DNA of 64,000 bases, from NCBI GenBank assembly GCA_964462295.1, contig CAYWXH010000001.1:1-64000 (forward strand), read 5' to 3'. Shown piece by piece: positions 8,515-16,932 of the stretch. A program made the translations under genes and the position numbers. Under the pieces are notes generated by a model. The model did not search any database. It saw only the letters and a list, made by a program, of their open reading frames with translations, and was not told the DNA's origin. Source of the DNA: JALVIU01 sp964462295. Its GTDB lineage: Bacteria > Atribacterota > JALVIU01. Each line of letters begins with the position of its first letter. The first letter of the stretch is position 1.

Positions 8515-9456
8515 ATGAAAAAGAAGAGTCTTTTATTGATATCTGTTTTATCTTTACTGATATTGCTTTTTTCAGGGTTTTCTTATGCAGAAGGATATTT
8601 ATATCAACAAAATATTGAAAAATATCAGCCATTATCCTTGGTTACTTCAAGAGAATATAAGTTCTTATTGGGGACAACACCTTTTGTAAATGGCTTAGAT
8701 AACGGGTATAAGAAATTATGGGAAATAGCAAAGGCTGTTGCAAAAGAAAAAGGGTTTCAAGTAAAAGAGAATGAAGATGCATTTAAAGTTGGTATTTCTG
8801 CAAAAATTTACATGGATACACAAGATGCCCTTCTAAGAGTAGCAGGGTATGTACTTCGGAAACAGATAAAATATAAGAAGGGTAAACCTACGACATCTTA
8901 CAAATTTACGGCCAAATTCATAAGCCCTGATCTTTACAAAGTACTCGGTACCAGTTTTCCTCTTCCTGTTGGTATTAAGAGTTCCAGAAAGATAGAGGAG
9001 AATGTTTCTCTTGATAAAAATGGAAATCTTAGAAGCTATTTTGAAAATGCTATAAAGGTAAAGACAAAAAAAGAGCTTTGTAAAGATACTTTTGGAAGCT
9101 GGAAAGCCCTCTTTTTAGGTCTTGGTAATACATGTATGGCAAATGAAGTAAAATTGATTCCTCGTGTTGCCTATTCTTATAAGGTAGAACCAGGTGTTAT
9201 ATTGTTTGGTGATGGAGTAAAGGGTGAGGTAGAAATAGAGCTTTGGACACATGAGTTAGGAGGAGCTCCTTTTACAGGGGAGTTTTCTTTTACAATAAAA
9301 ACAAAGGATTATTATAAAGTAAAGAATGCACTTAAAAATTCAGAAGATTTTTATAGGGCATTTGCAAGTGCCGCCTTTAATTTTGCACCAAAAGATGCTT
9401 TTAAGTGGAAAGGTTCAAAAGTTAGGGTATTGTTCAATATGCCAGTAGAAAAATAA
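8515..9456 (+). CDS. Secreted protein, possibly a divergent CYTH-fold domain
   Basis: The 313-residue product opens with a clear Sec signal peptide: basic MKKKS, a hydrophobic stretch, and a likely cut after FSYA near residue 25. I do not recognise the family with certainty. The segment YMDTQDALLRVAGYVLRKQ followed by SYKFTAKF resembles the CYTH pattern in which a tyrosine/aspartate loop precedes LR-AG-LR and a lysine-bearing strand, and VEIELW further on resembles a later acidic strand. The gene stands between DUF47 and a cytosolic CYTH-like protein in a phosphate cassette, which favours binding or hydrolysis of polyphosphate outside the inner membrane. This is an inference. Two cysteines (CKDTF, NTCMAN) could form a disulfide. 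Confidence 0.6.
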   Translation: MKKKSLLLISVLSLLILLFSGFSYAEGYLYQQNIEKYQPLSLVTSREYKFLLGTTPFVNGLDNGYKKLWEIAKAVAKEKGFQVKENEDAFKVGISAKIYMDTQDALLRVAGYVLRKQIKYKKGKPTTSYKFTAKFISPDLYKVLGTSFPLPVGIKSSRKIEENVSLDKNGNLRSYFENAIKVKTKKELCKDTFGSWKALFLGLGNTCMANEVKLIPRVAYSYKVEPGVILFGDGVKGEVEIELWTHELGGAPFTGEFSFTIKTKDYYKVKNALKNSEDFYRAFASAAFNFAPKDAFKWKGSKVRVLFNMPVEK

Positions 9457-9481
9457 AAAATAGTTATGGGGGTGTATAGTT

Positions 9482-10078
9482 ATGGGAGAAGATCTTTCTA
9501 AAATAATACCAAGATGGGAATGGAGGACTTTTGGGGAGAATTTTGGAGAGGCCGAAGATAAGATAAGGTCTCATGAGATGAAAACTGAAAAGAGAAGTGC
9601 TGAGGTATACATTTTGTCTACGGAAAGCATGCAAAACACGAAGATAAGAGATGGGCTTATGGATATCAAGGTCCTTCAAAATGTAAATGAAGATGGATTA
9701 GAACAGTGGAAGCCCGTATTTAAAGAGGCCTTTCCCCTTAAGAAAGAGCAGATTACTGAGGTTTTCAAATTTTTCAAGGTGGATGTTCCAGAATTTAAAA
9801 AGGATGTCTATTCTTTTGATGAATTCTTAGAAGAACTTATCAAACCCTGCAAAAAGTTGAAGGCTATTGATGTTACAAAGGTAAGACATATATATAATAT
9901 AAATGAATGCATAGTAGAGATAGCAGAGGTTACAGGGGATGGAAAACCTACAAGGACAGTAGCAGTAGAACAGGAAGATCCTAAGAAAGTTGTTGAAACA
10001 GTAGAAAGTTTGGGACTTAAAGGTTTTGAGAATATAAATTATATTAAGGCTCTTAAAAGACTTGTAGGTATGCTATAA
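9482..10078 (+). CDS. CYTH-like (triphosphate tunnel) domain protein
   Basis: The 198-residue protein has no signal peptide. It shows a series of charged beta-strand motifs expected for a CYTH tunnel: WEWRTFG near residue 13, NTKIRDGLMDIKVL near residue 53, KVRHIYNINECIVEIAEV around 134-151 and RTVAVEQED after that, ending in a helical GFENINYIKALKRL. CYTH enzymes hydrolyse triphosphates or bind polyphosphate with metal ions, and the canonical ExExK start is only partly matched here. It lies 16 bp before an exopolyphosphatase gene and is probably translated with it, so a role in polyphosphate metabolism is likely but not proven. Confidence 0.7.
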   Translation: MGEDLSKIIPRWEWRTFGENFGEAEDKIRSHEMKTEKRSAEVYILSTESMQNTKIRDGLMDIKVLQNVNEDGLEQWKPVFKEAFPLKKEQITEVFKFFKVDVPEFKKDVYSFDEFLEELIKPCKKLKAIDVTKVRHIYNINECIVEIAEVTGDGKPTRTVAVEQEDPKKVVETVESLGLKGFENINYIKALKRLVGML

Positions 10079-10094
10079 TTAGGGGGTGATATAA

Positions 10095-11012
10095 ATGGCA
10101 AGATATGCAACTTTAGATGTGGGTTCAAATTCAGTACTTATATATATTGCAGAAAAAGATGATGCTGGCAATTTTAAAACCTTAGAAGATAGGGCTGCTA
10201 TAACTAAATTAGGAGAAGACTTAAAAGAGACAGGTGTCCTAAAGCCTGAAGCAATGGATAGAACAATAGAGGCACTAAGAGAGTTTAAGGCACTTATGGA
10301 TAAGTATAATATAGATGATTATGCAGCTATTGGCACTATGGCTTTAAGAGAAGCCAAAAATGCTAAAGAATTTTTGGAAAGAGTAGAAAAAGAGGTTGGA
10401 CTAAAGATCGAGGTAATACCAGGAGAAGAGGAGGCAAAACTTTCTCATCTTGCAGTAGTCTTAGGTCTTGGCATAAAGGATGAAGATGTGGTAATATTTG
10501 ATATAGGAGGAGGAAGCACAGAGTTTATTTTTAGTAAAGGTCCTCAAATTCAAAACAAATTTAGTCTAAATATAGGGGCATTGGTATTGACCAATAAATT
10601 TCTTAAGTTTGATCCAGTAAAAAGAGAAGAACATGATGAGCTTTTTAAGTATTTAAAAGAGGAATTTGCTAAGGTAGAATTTCCAGAAAAAATAGATAAA
10701 GCAATAGGAATGGGAGGAAATGTAACAAGCATTACAGCAGTAAAGTTTAAGATGGAAAAATATGATCCTAATAAAGTTCAAGGTGCAGTTGTTACAAAAG
10801 AAGAGGTGAAGAATCAGATAGAACTCTATCTTTCTAAGACAGTAGAGGAGAGAAAATCTATAGTAGGGCTTCAGCCAAAACGTGCGGAAACTATACTTGC
10901 AGGTGCTACGATTCTTTATGCTATTTTAGATAGGCTTGGCATGGATTCTTTTGTGGTGAGTGATAGGGGTATAAGGCATGGTCTTATGTTTGCAAGGTTT
11001 TCACAAAAATAA
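10095..11012 (+). CDS. ppx: Exopolyphosphatase / Ppx-GppA family phosphatase
   Basis: This enzyme removes terminal phosphate from polyphosphate, or hydrolyses pppGpp in the GppA branch. The 305-residue product contains only the two actin-like lobes, as in short single-core Ppx forms, and lacks the C-terminal HD-like extension of E. coli Ppx. Visible motifs are LDVGSNSVLIYIAE (phosphate 1), GTMALREAKN, VIPGEEEAKLSHLAV and IFDIGGGSTEFIF (phosphate 2). It is the last gene of the PiT-DUF47-secreted-CYTH-Ppx cassette, and an 18-bp gap with AAAGGGGG separates it from tctC. Polyphosphate is the more likely substrate given the context. Confidence 0.93.
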   Translation: MARYATLDVGSNSVLIYIAEKDDAGNFKTLEDRAAITKLGEDLKETGVLKPEAMDRTIEALREFKALMDKYNIDDYAAIGTMALREAKNAKEFLERVEKEVGLKIEVIPGEEEAKLSHLAVVLGLGIKDEDVVIFDIGGGSTEFIFSKGPQIQNKFSLNIGALVLTNKFLKFDPVKREEHDELFKYLKEEFAKVEFPEKIDKAIGMGGNVTSITAVKFKMEKYDPNKVQGAVVTKEEVKNQIELYLSKTVEERKSIVGLQPKRAETILAGATILYAILDRLGMDSFVVSDRGIRHGLMFARFSQK

Positions 11013-11029
11013 AAAAAGGGGGTATTTTT

Positions 11030-11983
11030 ATGAGAAAAGTTAGTCTTTTAGTAAGTTTACTCTTGATTTTTGTATTGATTTTCTCAGTTTCTGCTTTTTC
11101 TAAGTATCCAGATAGGCCTATAACTATTGTTGTGTACACATCACCTGGTGGAGCAATAGATATAACATCGAGACTTATTGCAAATATAGCTAAAAAATAT
11201 GTAGATGTACCTATTGTAGTGGAAAATAAGAAGGGTGCGGGTGGAATTGTAGCTACACAGTATGTTCTTTCTAAACCTGCAGATGGATATACTATTTTTG
11301 GTATGACCAGTTCCGTTATTTCCTCTACCATAAAGGGAAGAAGAACCAAAAACTTAGATAAGCTTTACTACCTTGCTATGATGGTAAAGGATTACGAATG
11401 TCTTATTACAAACAAAAAATTGAAAGTCGTAACCTTTGAGGATATTATTAAAGATGCAAAGGCCAAAAATGGTAAACAGCTTTGGGTAGGTCCTGCAGCA
11501 GGTGGAACAGACCATTTATTTGCCATGAAAGTGTGGAAAGCAACAGGAATAAAGGCAAAATGGATCCCATTTAAAGGTGGATCTAAAGCAATAGCTGCAC
11601 TGCTTGGTGGCCATGGTGTAGTGTATGTAGGAAATCCTCAAGATACTATAGGAAGACCAGATCTTTTCGTTGCTGCTGTGGCATCTCCTAAGAGATTAAA
11701 GGGTTTTGAAGATTCACCTACCTTTGAAGAACTTGGTTATCCTCAACTTACAGGAGAGGTTCTTTGGAGAGGTTATGCTTTAAAGAAAGGTACCCCACAA
11801 GATAGGATTAAGTTCTTAGAAGACCTATTTGAGAAGGTAAGTAAGGATCCTGAGTGGATTTCATTTGTAGAAAAAGGCTCTATGGCACCCGTATTTATTA
11901 AAGGTGTAGAGTTTGCAGTAGAGGTTGCAAAACAAAAAGCAAAAGATACAGCTTTCTTAAAGGAAGCTGGTTTGATTAAATAA
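11030..11983 (+). CDS. tctC: TctC/Bug-type solute-binding protein of a tripartite tricarboxylate transporter
   Basis: The 317-residue product begins with a signal peptide (MRKVSLLVSLLLIFVLIFSV, cut probably after VSAFS) and then YPDRPITIVVYTSPGGAID, the conserved opening of Bug-family binding proteins. VVENKKGAGGIVATQYV and ADGYTI are also typical. It captures a carboxylate in the periplasm and delivers it to the TctA/TctB permease encoded next. The ligand is unknown. The gene sits 18 bp after ppx but likely belongs functionally to tctBA. A 14-bp stem-loop separates it from tctB, fitting higher expression of the binding protein than of the permease. Confidence 0.93.
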   Translation: MRKVSLLVSLLLIFVLIFSVSAFSKYPDRPITIVVYTSPGGAIDITSRLIANIAKKYVDVPIVVENKKGAGGIVATQYVLSKPADGYTIFGMTSSVISSTIKGRRTKNLDKLYYLAMMVKDYECLITNKKLKVVTFEDIIKDAKAKNGKQLWVGPAAGGTDHLFAMKVWKATGIKAKWIPFKGGSKAIAALLGGHGVVYVGNPQDTIGRPDLFVAAVASPKRLKGFEDSPTFEELGYPQLTGEVLWRGYALKKGTPQDRIKFLEDLFEKVSKDPEWISFVEKGSMAPVFIKGVEFAVEVAKQKAKDTAFLKEAGLIK

Positions 11984-12003
11984 GCATCATTTGGATGATA
12001 AGT

Positions 12004-12040
12004 TTAGAGAGAGGGAGGGCATTTATCTCCCTCTCTCTAA
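12004..12040 (+). other. Intercistronic stem-loop between tctC and tctB
   Basis: A perfect 14-bp stem (TTAGAGAGAGGGAG at 12004-12017 pairing with 12027-12040) encloses a 9-nt loop. No T-run follows, and the AGAGGTG Shine-Dalgarno of tctB begins just after it. This position suits mRNA stabilisation of tctC or partial attenuation before the membrane genes. Confidence 0.7.
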
Positions 12041-12052
12041 AGAGGTGATAAA

Positions 12053-12571
12053 ATGGGAACCTTTATATTTTTGGGAATATTAATAATATTTTATATAGGG
12101 GCAGTGTTTTATCTTAGAAAACCTTCTTTTGATAAGAAAAGGGGAACTATACTAGTTTCTTTATTTCTTCTTTGTCTCAGCCTTCTTTTTTTATATGTTA
12201 CATTTTCTTTTCCAGAAGAGGAGGGCGTAGGTCCTGCTACGGTGCCAAGGCTCTGGATAGGGCTCTTAATATTGTTTAATATTTTCCTTATATATAGAGT
12301 GGTAAGGGGTATAGAAGAACCAGATGAAGAAAATGGAGATCCTTGGAAAACCATAAAGTTTATTGCACTTATGATTATTTATATTGGACTTTTGAATATT
12401 ATAGGTTATTTTATAGATACTTTTTTGTTCCTAATAATTGCTCCTCTTATGCTCTATTATAAAAGGATAGTAAATTTATTAGCTATTTCTGTAATATGGA
12501 TAGTTTTTGTATATTATGTATTTATTCAGACACTTCATATTCCTATTCCATTAGGCTTTTTTGCCAAATAA
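12053..12571 (+). CDS. tctB: TctB-type small membrane subunit of the TTT transporter
   Basis: The 172-residue product has four predicted membrane spans: residues 2-20, one near 30-50, one near 100-120 and one near 125-165. A charged stretch EEPDEENGDPWK lies in the middle loop. The segment FPEEEGVGPATVPRLW after the second span is the usual TctB pattern. It works with TctA in the inner membrane. It lies 12 bp before tctA, and both genes start after AGAGGTGA-type ribosome sites. Confidence 0.9.
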   Translation: MGTFIFLGILIIFYIGAVFYLRKPSFDKKRGTILVSLFLLCLSLLFLYVTFSFPEEEGVGPATVPRLWIGLLILFNIFLIYRVVRGIEEPDEENGDPWKTIKFIALMIIYIGLLNIIGYFIDTFLFLIIAPLMLYYKRIVNLLAISVIWIVFVYYVFIQTLHIPIPLGFFAK

Positions 12572-12583
12572 AGAGGTGAGATA

Positions 12584-14077
12584 ATGGGTGATCTTTTATC
12601 AAACATACTTTTGGGCTTTGGAGTAGTCCTTACACTAAAAGGTATTTTTATGATTATTATAGGTGTTATTTTAGGCATACTCATAGGTGCTACTCCGGGT
12701 ATGTCTCCTTCTATGGGTGTTGCCTTACTTGTACCTTTTAGTTATGGGATGAATCCGGTAGCTGCTTTTATCTTATTTGTGGCAGTTTATCAGGCAGCTA
12801 ATTACGGAGGCTCTATTACGGCGGTTGCGATAAATACACCTGGTACACCTTCTGCAGTAGTGACAGCTATAGATGGCTATAAACTTACAGAGAAAGGGAA
12901 ACCGGGAGAGGGCTTAGGTGCTGCACTTATTGCATCTGTAACAGGGGGTTTTATAGGAACTATAATTCTTATGTTTTTCTCCATCCCTCTTGCTAAAGCT
13001 GGCCTTAAATTCGGCCCCGCAGAGTATTTTTCCCTTGCTTTTTTTGGGCTAACCACAGTTTCTTCATTGGGAGGATCAAGTTGGGTGAGGGCATTTATAA
13101 GTATTGCATTCGGGCTTCTTGTAAGTACAATAGGAATGGATCCTATATCAGGTGCAAGTAGATTTGATTTTGGTATTGTAAATTTATTTGATGGTTTTGC
13201 CCTTATTCCCAGCATGATAGGCCTTTTTGCATTGGGAGAAATTTTCTTATCTATAGAGAAATATTCTCCTGGTGTACAAAAGATGATAAAGGCCTTTTCG
13301 AGTAAATTACCAAGTTTTAAGGAATTTTGGAGAATAAAAGATATTATATTAAAATCTTCTATCTTAGGTACGACTATAGGTATTATTCCTGGAGCAGGGG
13401 CAACTATCGCTACTTTTATATCCTATAGTGAGGCAAAGAGGACAAGTAAACATCCAGAACTCTTTGGGACAGGTATAATAGATGGAGTAGCTGCAAGTGA
13501 GGCTGCAAATAGTAGCTCTGTAGGAGGTGCGCTTGTACCTCTTTTATCATTGGGTATCCCAGGAAGTGCTACAACGGCTGTACTTATTGGGGCCCTTATG
13601 CTTCATGGTCTTGTTCCAGGTCCTGAACTTTTTCAAAAAAATCCTCAAATTCCTTACGGGATATTTGCAAGCCTTATTTTTGCCAATCTTTTTATTTTAA
13701 TATTCGGACTTTTAGGGAACAGATTGTGGTTGAAGATTATATCATTCCCTAAATCACTTATTTATCCTTTGATACTTGCTATCTCTGTTCTCGGAAGCTA
13801 TTCTGTAAAAAATTCTCTGTTTGATGTATGGACATGCCTTGGATTTGGTATAATTGGGTGGCTATTTAAGAGATATAGATTCCCTGTGGCCCCTGTTGTT
13901 TTAGGAATGGTACTTGGGGGGATGATGGAAAATAGTCTTCGTCAGGCCCTTATGATGGGTGGGCCACTTATATTTGTAAAAAGCCCTATAAGCCTTGTAC
14001 TTCTTAGCCTTTCTTTACTCCTCTTTATAAAACCTTTTAGAGATGAGGCGAGAAAGAAAAAGGAAAAGTCTAAATAG
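12584..14077 (+). CDS. tctA: TctA-type large membrane subunit of the TTT transporter
   Basis: The 497-residue protein has about twelve membrane spans and the hallmarks of TctA: GATPGMSPSMGVALLVPFSY near residue 37, YGGSITAVAINTPGTPSAVV near residue 70, a matching GIIPGAGATIATFISYSEAK and SLGIPGSATTAVLIGALMLH in the second half. The duplicated PG-containing loops form the transport path. The gene ends inside a strong terminator, so the tct unit closes here. Length and motifs are normal, so function as a carboxylate permease with TctB/TctC is secure; the substrate is not. Confidence 0.95.
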   Translation: MGDLLSNILLGFGVVLTLKGIFMIIIGVILGILIGATPGMSPSMGVALLVPFSYGMNPVAAFILFVAVYQAANYGGSITAVAINTPGTPSAVVTAIDGYKLTEKGKPGEGLGAALIASVTGGFIGTIILMFFSIPLAKAGLKFGPAEYFSLAFFGLTTVSSLGGSSWVRAFISIAFGLLVSTIGMDPISGASRFDFGIVNLFDGFALIPSMIGLFALGEIFLSIEKYSPGVQKMIKAFSSKLPSFKEFWRIKDIILKSSILGTTIGIIPGAGATIATFISYSEAKRTSKHPELFGTGIIDGVAASEAANSSSVGGALVPLLSLGIPGSATTAVLIGALMLHGLVPGPELFQKNPQIPYGIFASLIFANLFILIFGLLGNRLWLKIISFPKSLIYPLILAISVLGSYSVKNSLFDVWTCLGFGIIGWLFKRYRFPVAPVVLGMVLGGMMENSLRQALMMGGPLIFVKSPISLVLLSLSLLLFIKPFRDEARKKKEKSK

Positions 14078-14105
14078 GACGAAAAGTTCCATTTAGACTT
14101 TTCCT
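14061..14105 (+). terminator. Intrinsic terminator after tctA
   Basis: AGGAAAAGTCTAAAT (14061-14075) pairs with ATTTAGACTTTTCCT (14091-14105), a 15-bp stem that includes the end of the tctA coding region. The downstream bases are pyrimidine-rich (CTCTTTCCTCTTT). It separates the carboxylate importer from the cell-division cluster. Confidence 0.7.
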
Positions 14106-14132
14106 CTCTTTCCTCTTTGTCAAAAAAATGAC

Positions 14133-14161
14133 TTGCCCAAATAGATTTAGTATGATATACT
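14133..14161 (+). promoter_or_regulatory. Promoter for the ftsEX cell-division cluster
   Basis: TTGCCC at 14133-14138, a 17-bp spacer and TATACT at 14156-14161 lie between the tctA terminator and ftsE. The predicted transcript start is about 30 nt before the ftsE ATG. Confidence 0.6.
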
Positions 14162-14198
14162 TTTATACTGTAAATAATTTGGAAATTTGGGTGGTCAG

Positions 14199-14867
14199 AT
14201 GATAAAACTATACAGGGTCACAAAAAAATATCCCCATGGTGTAGTGGCTCTTCGAAATATAACCCTTGAAATTGATAAAGGAGAATTTGTCTTTTTAGTA
14301 GGCCCTACAGGTGCGGGAAAAAGCACTTTGCTGAAGCTTATATATAGAGCAGAACTACCTACAAGTGGAGATGTTATTGTAGATGGAAAAAACTTAATAA
14401 AAATGAGACAAGGTCAGGTACCTTATTTTAGAAGAAAAATTGGTGTTGTATTTCAGGACTTTAAGCTATTAAGAGATAGAACAGTCTTTGAAAACGTAGC
14501 ATTTGCACTACGAGTTACAGGAGCAAGAGATATAAAAGAAAGGGTGACTACAGCACTTAGAATGGTTAATCTTCTAAGAAAAAAGGATGAATTTCCTAAC
14601 AAGCTTTCAGGTGGAGAACAGCAGAGAGTCTCTATTGCTCGTGCCATAGTTAATGACCCACACATACTTATAACAGATGAACCCACTGGAAATCTTGATC
14701 CAGACTCTTCTTGGAGTGTAATGGAACTTCTGCAAGATTTGAATTTTAGGGGGACTACCATTATTATGGCTTCTCACAATAAGATGATAGTAGATAAAAT
14801 GGGTAAAAGGGTAGTAAGAATGGAATCTGGAAGAATTGTAGAAGATGTAGAGAAAGGGGTTTATTAG
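14199..14867 (+). CDS. ftsE: Cell-division ATP-binding protein FtsE
   Basis: FtsE is the cytosolic ATPase that drives FtsX, coupling the division ring to periplasmic cell-wall hydrolase activation. The 222-residue product contains Walker A GPTGAGKST, Q-loop region VVFQDFKLL, signature LSGGEQQRVSIARA and Walker B ILITDEPTGNLDPD, then the H-loop ASHNK. The FtsE-typical start MIKLYRVTKKYP is at the ATG at 14199 behind GGGTGG. A TTG 12 bases upstream would place the ribosome site inside the gene, so I did not use it. It is separated from ftsX by one base. Confidence 0.95.
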   Translation: MIKLYRVTKKYPHGVVALRNITLEIDKGEFVFLVGPTGAGKSTLLKLIYRAELPTSGDVIVDGKNLIKMRQGQVPYFRRKIGVVFQDFKLLRDRTVFENVAFALRVTGARDIKERVTTALRMVNLLRKKDEFPNKLSGGEQQRVSIARAIVNDPHILITDEPTGNLDPDSSWSVMELLQDLNFRGTTIIMASHNKMIVDKMGKRVVRMESGRIVEDVEKGVY

Positions 14868-14868
14868 T

Positions 14869-15756
14869 ATGAATTTTTATACCTTTTCTTATTTTGTGAA
14901 AGAGGCCTTGAAATCTCTTAAGAGAAATTTTTTAATGAGTCTGGGTGCTATTATTATAATAACTTCTAATCTATTCTTTTTAGGTATTTTTGCCATATCT
15001 TTTATTATTCTTTCTGGTTCTATAGGAGATTTTGGTGATAAATTAATAATAAATGTTTACCTTGAACAGAATATTTCTAAAGATAAAATAAATGAGATCT
15101 ATTACTCGATATTTTATTGGCCAGAGATCAAAAATATAAAATATGTGTCAAAAGAAAAGGCAAAAGAAGAGCTGGAAAAGGTTTTAGGCGATACTGGTAA
15201 ATTGATTTTTCCTCTTATAAAGAAGAATCCTTTACCTGATTCTTTTGAGATAAAAGTAAAAGATATACACTTTATAAAAAATGTGGTGGCAAAACTTAAG
15301 AGTATAAAAGGTATTAAAGATGTAGAATACGGAGGAGAAATAGTAGAAAAGGTAGAAAAATTAGATTATATTCTTAAGAGGTGGAGTATTCTTATCTTTT
15401 TGATATTAATCCTTTCTTCTATAATGGTAATATCGAGCACTACTCAGCTTACTGTGTATGCAAGAAGAGATGAAATTGAGGTAATGAAGTTGGTAGGTGC
15501 CACAAATTGGTTTATAAGATGGCCCATTATGTTAGAAGGGGTTTTTGAAGGTTTTATAGCAGCTACCCTTTCTGTAATTATGACATATAAGATATATGAG
15601 ACAGTAATAGTTAAGATTCAAGAGCTTTTACCATTTCTTTCCTTTAGAGGAAATATAAATGAATTAATATCGGTTTTTGTATTACTTCTAGGGTTGGGTA
15701 TTGTCATAGGTGCATTTGGAAGCCTATTCTCAACTACTAGGTTTTTAGAGGTATAG
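14869..15756 (+). CDS. ftsX: Cell-division protein FtsX
   Basis: FtsX is the membrane half of FtsEX. The 295-residue product shows the expected layout: a cytosolic N-terminal helix with FVKEALKSLKRNFLMSLGA, membrane span 1 (about residues 25-50), an extracytoplasmic domain with VYLEQNISKDKINEI, then three spans. The cytoplasmic coupling segment RRDEIEVMKLVGATNWFIRW, conserved in FtsX proteins, lies between spans 2 and 3. Its external domain would contact the coiled-coil EnvC-type protein encoded next, 2 bp downstream. Confidence 0.94.
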   Translation: MNFYTFSYFVKEALKSLKRNFLMSLGAIIIITSNLFFLGIFAISFIILSGSIGDFGDKLIINVYLEQNISKDKINEIYYSIFYWPEIKNIKYVSKEKAKEELEKVLGDTGKLIFPLIKKNPLPDSFEIKVKDIHFIKNVVAKLKSIKGIKDVEYGGEIVEKVEKLDYILKRWSILIFLILILSSIMVISSTTQLTVYARRDEIEVMKLVGATNWFIRWPIMLEGVFEGFIAATLSVIMTYKIYETVIVKIQELLPFLSFRGNINELISVFVLLLGLGIVIGAFGSLFSTTRFLEV

Positions 15757-15758
15757 AT

Positions 15759-16904
15759 ATGAAGAAATTCTTTTGGATATATTTTTTTATCTTTATTTTT
15801 GCCTTTCAAGTAGCATATCCAGGAGAATTTATATCTGACCTTGATAAGGAAAAAAGGAAACTTGAAACCCTAAGACAGCAGATAAAAAAGATAGAAGAAG
15901 AACTTGGAAAGATAAGAAAAACTAAATCAGGACTCGAAAAATATTTAAAGAGGCTTGAATATGGCCTAAGTAACATCGAAACTAATATAAATAAGATAAA
16001 TACAAAAATCTATTTTTTACGAAAAAAGATAAAATTTATAGAGAAGAGTATGGAAAACACAAATAGAGAGATAAACGAGTTGACAGGGGTACTTTCTGAT
16101 TATCTGTATCTTTTATATCGAAATGGAAAGGATAAGATTCTGTTAAGGATTCTCCTTACTTCTTCTGATATAAGCGATTTTATGATGAAAGAGAGATCTA
16201 TCACTATTATTACAAAAGAAGCTGCCCGTCTTATAAAATCTTTAAAAGAAAAAGCACTTTATTTGCAAAAAGAAAGAGAGAGATTGGAAAAGGAAAAGGA
16301 AACTCTATATATAATCCTTCAACAAAAAGAGTTGGAGCGACAAAAATATAAGCTTATGATACAGGCTAAAAAGGAGACTCTTAAGAAACTTTATAATGAC
16401 GAAGAATATTTTAAAAAGACAAAAAAACAGTTAGAAGAAAGTAGTAAAAAGGTAAAATCTATTATAGAATCTTTGAGTAAAAAAACTAAAGAAAAAACAT
16501 ATTCCAGATTAATAAAAAGAAAGGGTATTTTGGCTTGGCCTGTTAGGGGAAAGGTTGTAAGTCTTTTTGGAAAAAAGGTTCACCCAGAATTTAAAACAGT
16601 TTATTTTTCCTCTGGTATAGATATATTAGCGAAAGAAGGGGAAAAGGTGAGAGCTTCTGCAGATGGTGAAGTTATTTATGTAGGCTCAATGAGAGGGCTT
16701 GGTAGGCTTGTAATAATATACCATGGGGGAAATATTGCGACAATTTATGCCTATCTGAAGGACATTTTGGTAAAAGAGCATGATGTGGTTAAAAAAGGTA
16801 CTGTTATAGGTACAGTCGGTCTTAGTCCCAAAACAGGAGACCCTACTCTTCATTTTGAAGTAAGGGTAGATACTGCACCTGTAGACCCCCTTCAATGGTT
16901 ATAA
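15759..16904 (+). CDS. envC: EnvC-type murein hydrolase activator with degenerate LytM domain
   Basis: The 381-residue protein has a signal peptide (cut after VAYPG), a long coiled coil over about residues 25-250, and a C-terminal LytM/M23 domain. The zinc-ligand pattern is incomplete. The usual HxGID motif is S284-S285-G-I-D288, and the YGHL position reads YAYL with Y332 replacing His, while LHFEVR keeps H365. Loss of these ligands is known in E. coli EnvC, which does not cut peptidoglycan but activates amidases under FtsEX control. The location directly after ftsEX supports the same job here. No amidase gene is in the window. Confidence 0.9.
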   Translation: MKKFFWIYFFIFIFAFQVAYPGEFISDLDKEKRKLETLRQQIKKIEEELGKIRKTKSGLEKYLKRLEYGLSNIETNINKINTKIYFLRKKIKFIEKSMENTNREINELTGVLSDYLYLLYRNGKDKILLRILLTSSDISDFMMKERSITIITKEAARLIKSLKEKALYLQKERERLEKEKETLYIILQQKELERQKYKLMIQAKKETLKKLYNDEEYFKKTKKQLEESSKKVKSIIESLSKKTKEKTYSRLIKRKGILAWPVRGKVVSLFGKKVHPEFKTVYFSSGIDILAKEGEKVRASADGEVIYVGSMRGLGRLVIIYHGGNIATIYAYLKDILVKEHDVVKKGTVIGTVGLSPKTGDPTLHFEVRVDTAPVDPLQWL

Positions 16905-16932
16905 AAATATATAAGTTGGAGGTTTGTGTATA

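Noticed and set aside
12109..12354. Minus-strand ORF within tctB
   Set aside because: It is a shadow of the TctB reading frame; no start signal or domain.
14118..14169. Other promoter pairings upstream of ftsE (TTGTCA or the second TATACT)
   Set aside because: Their spacers are far from 17 bp; the TTGCCC-17-TATACT pair fits best.
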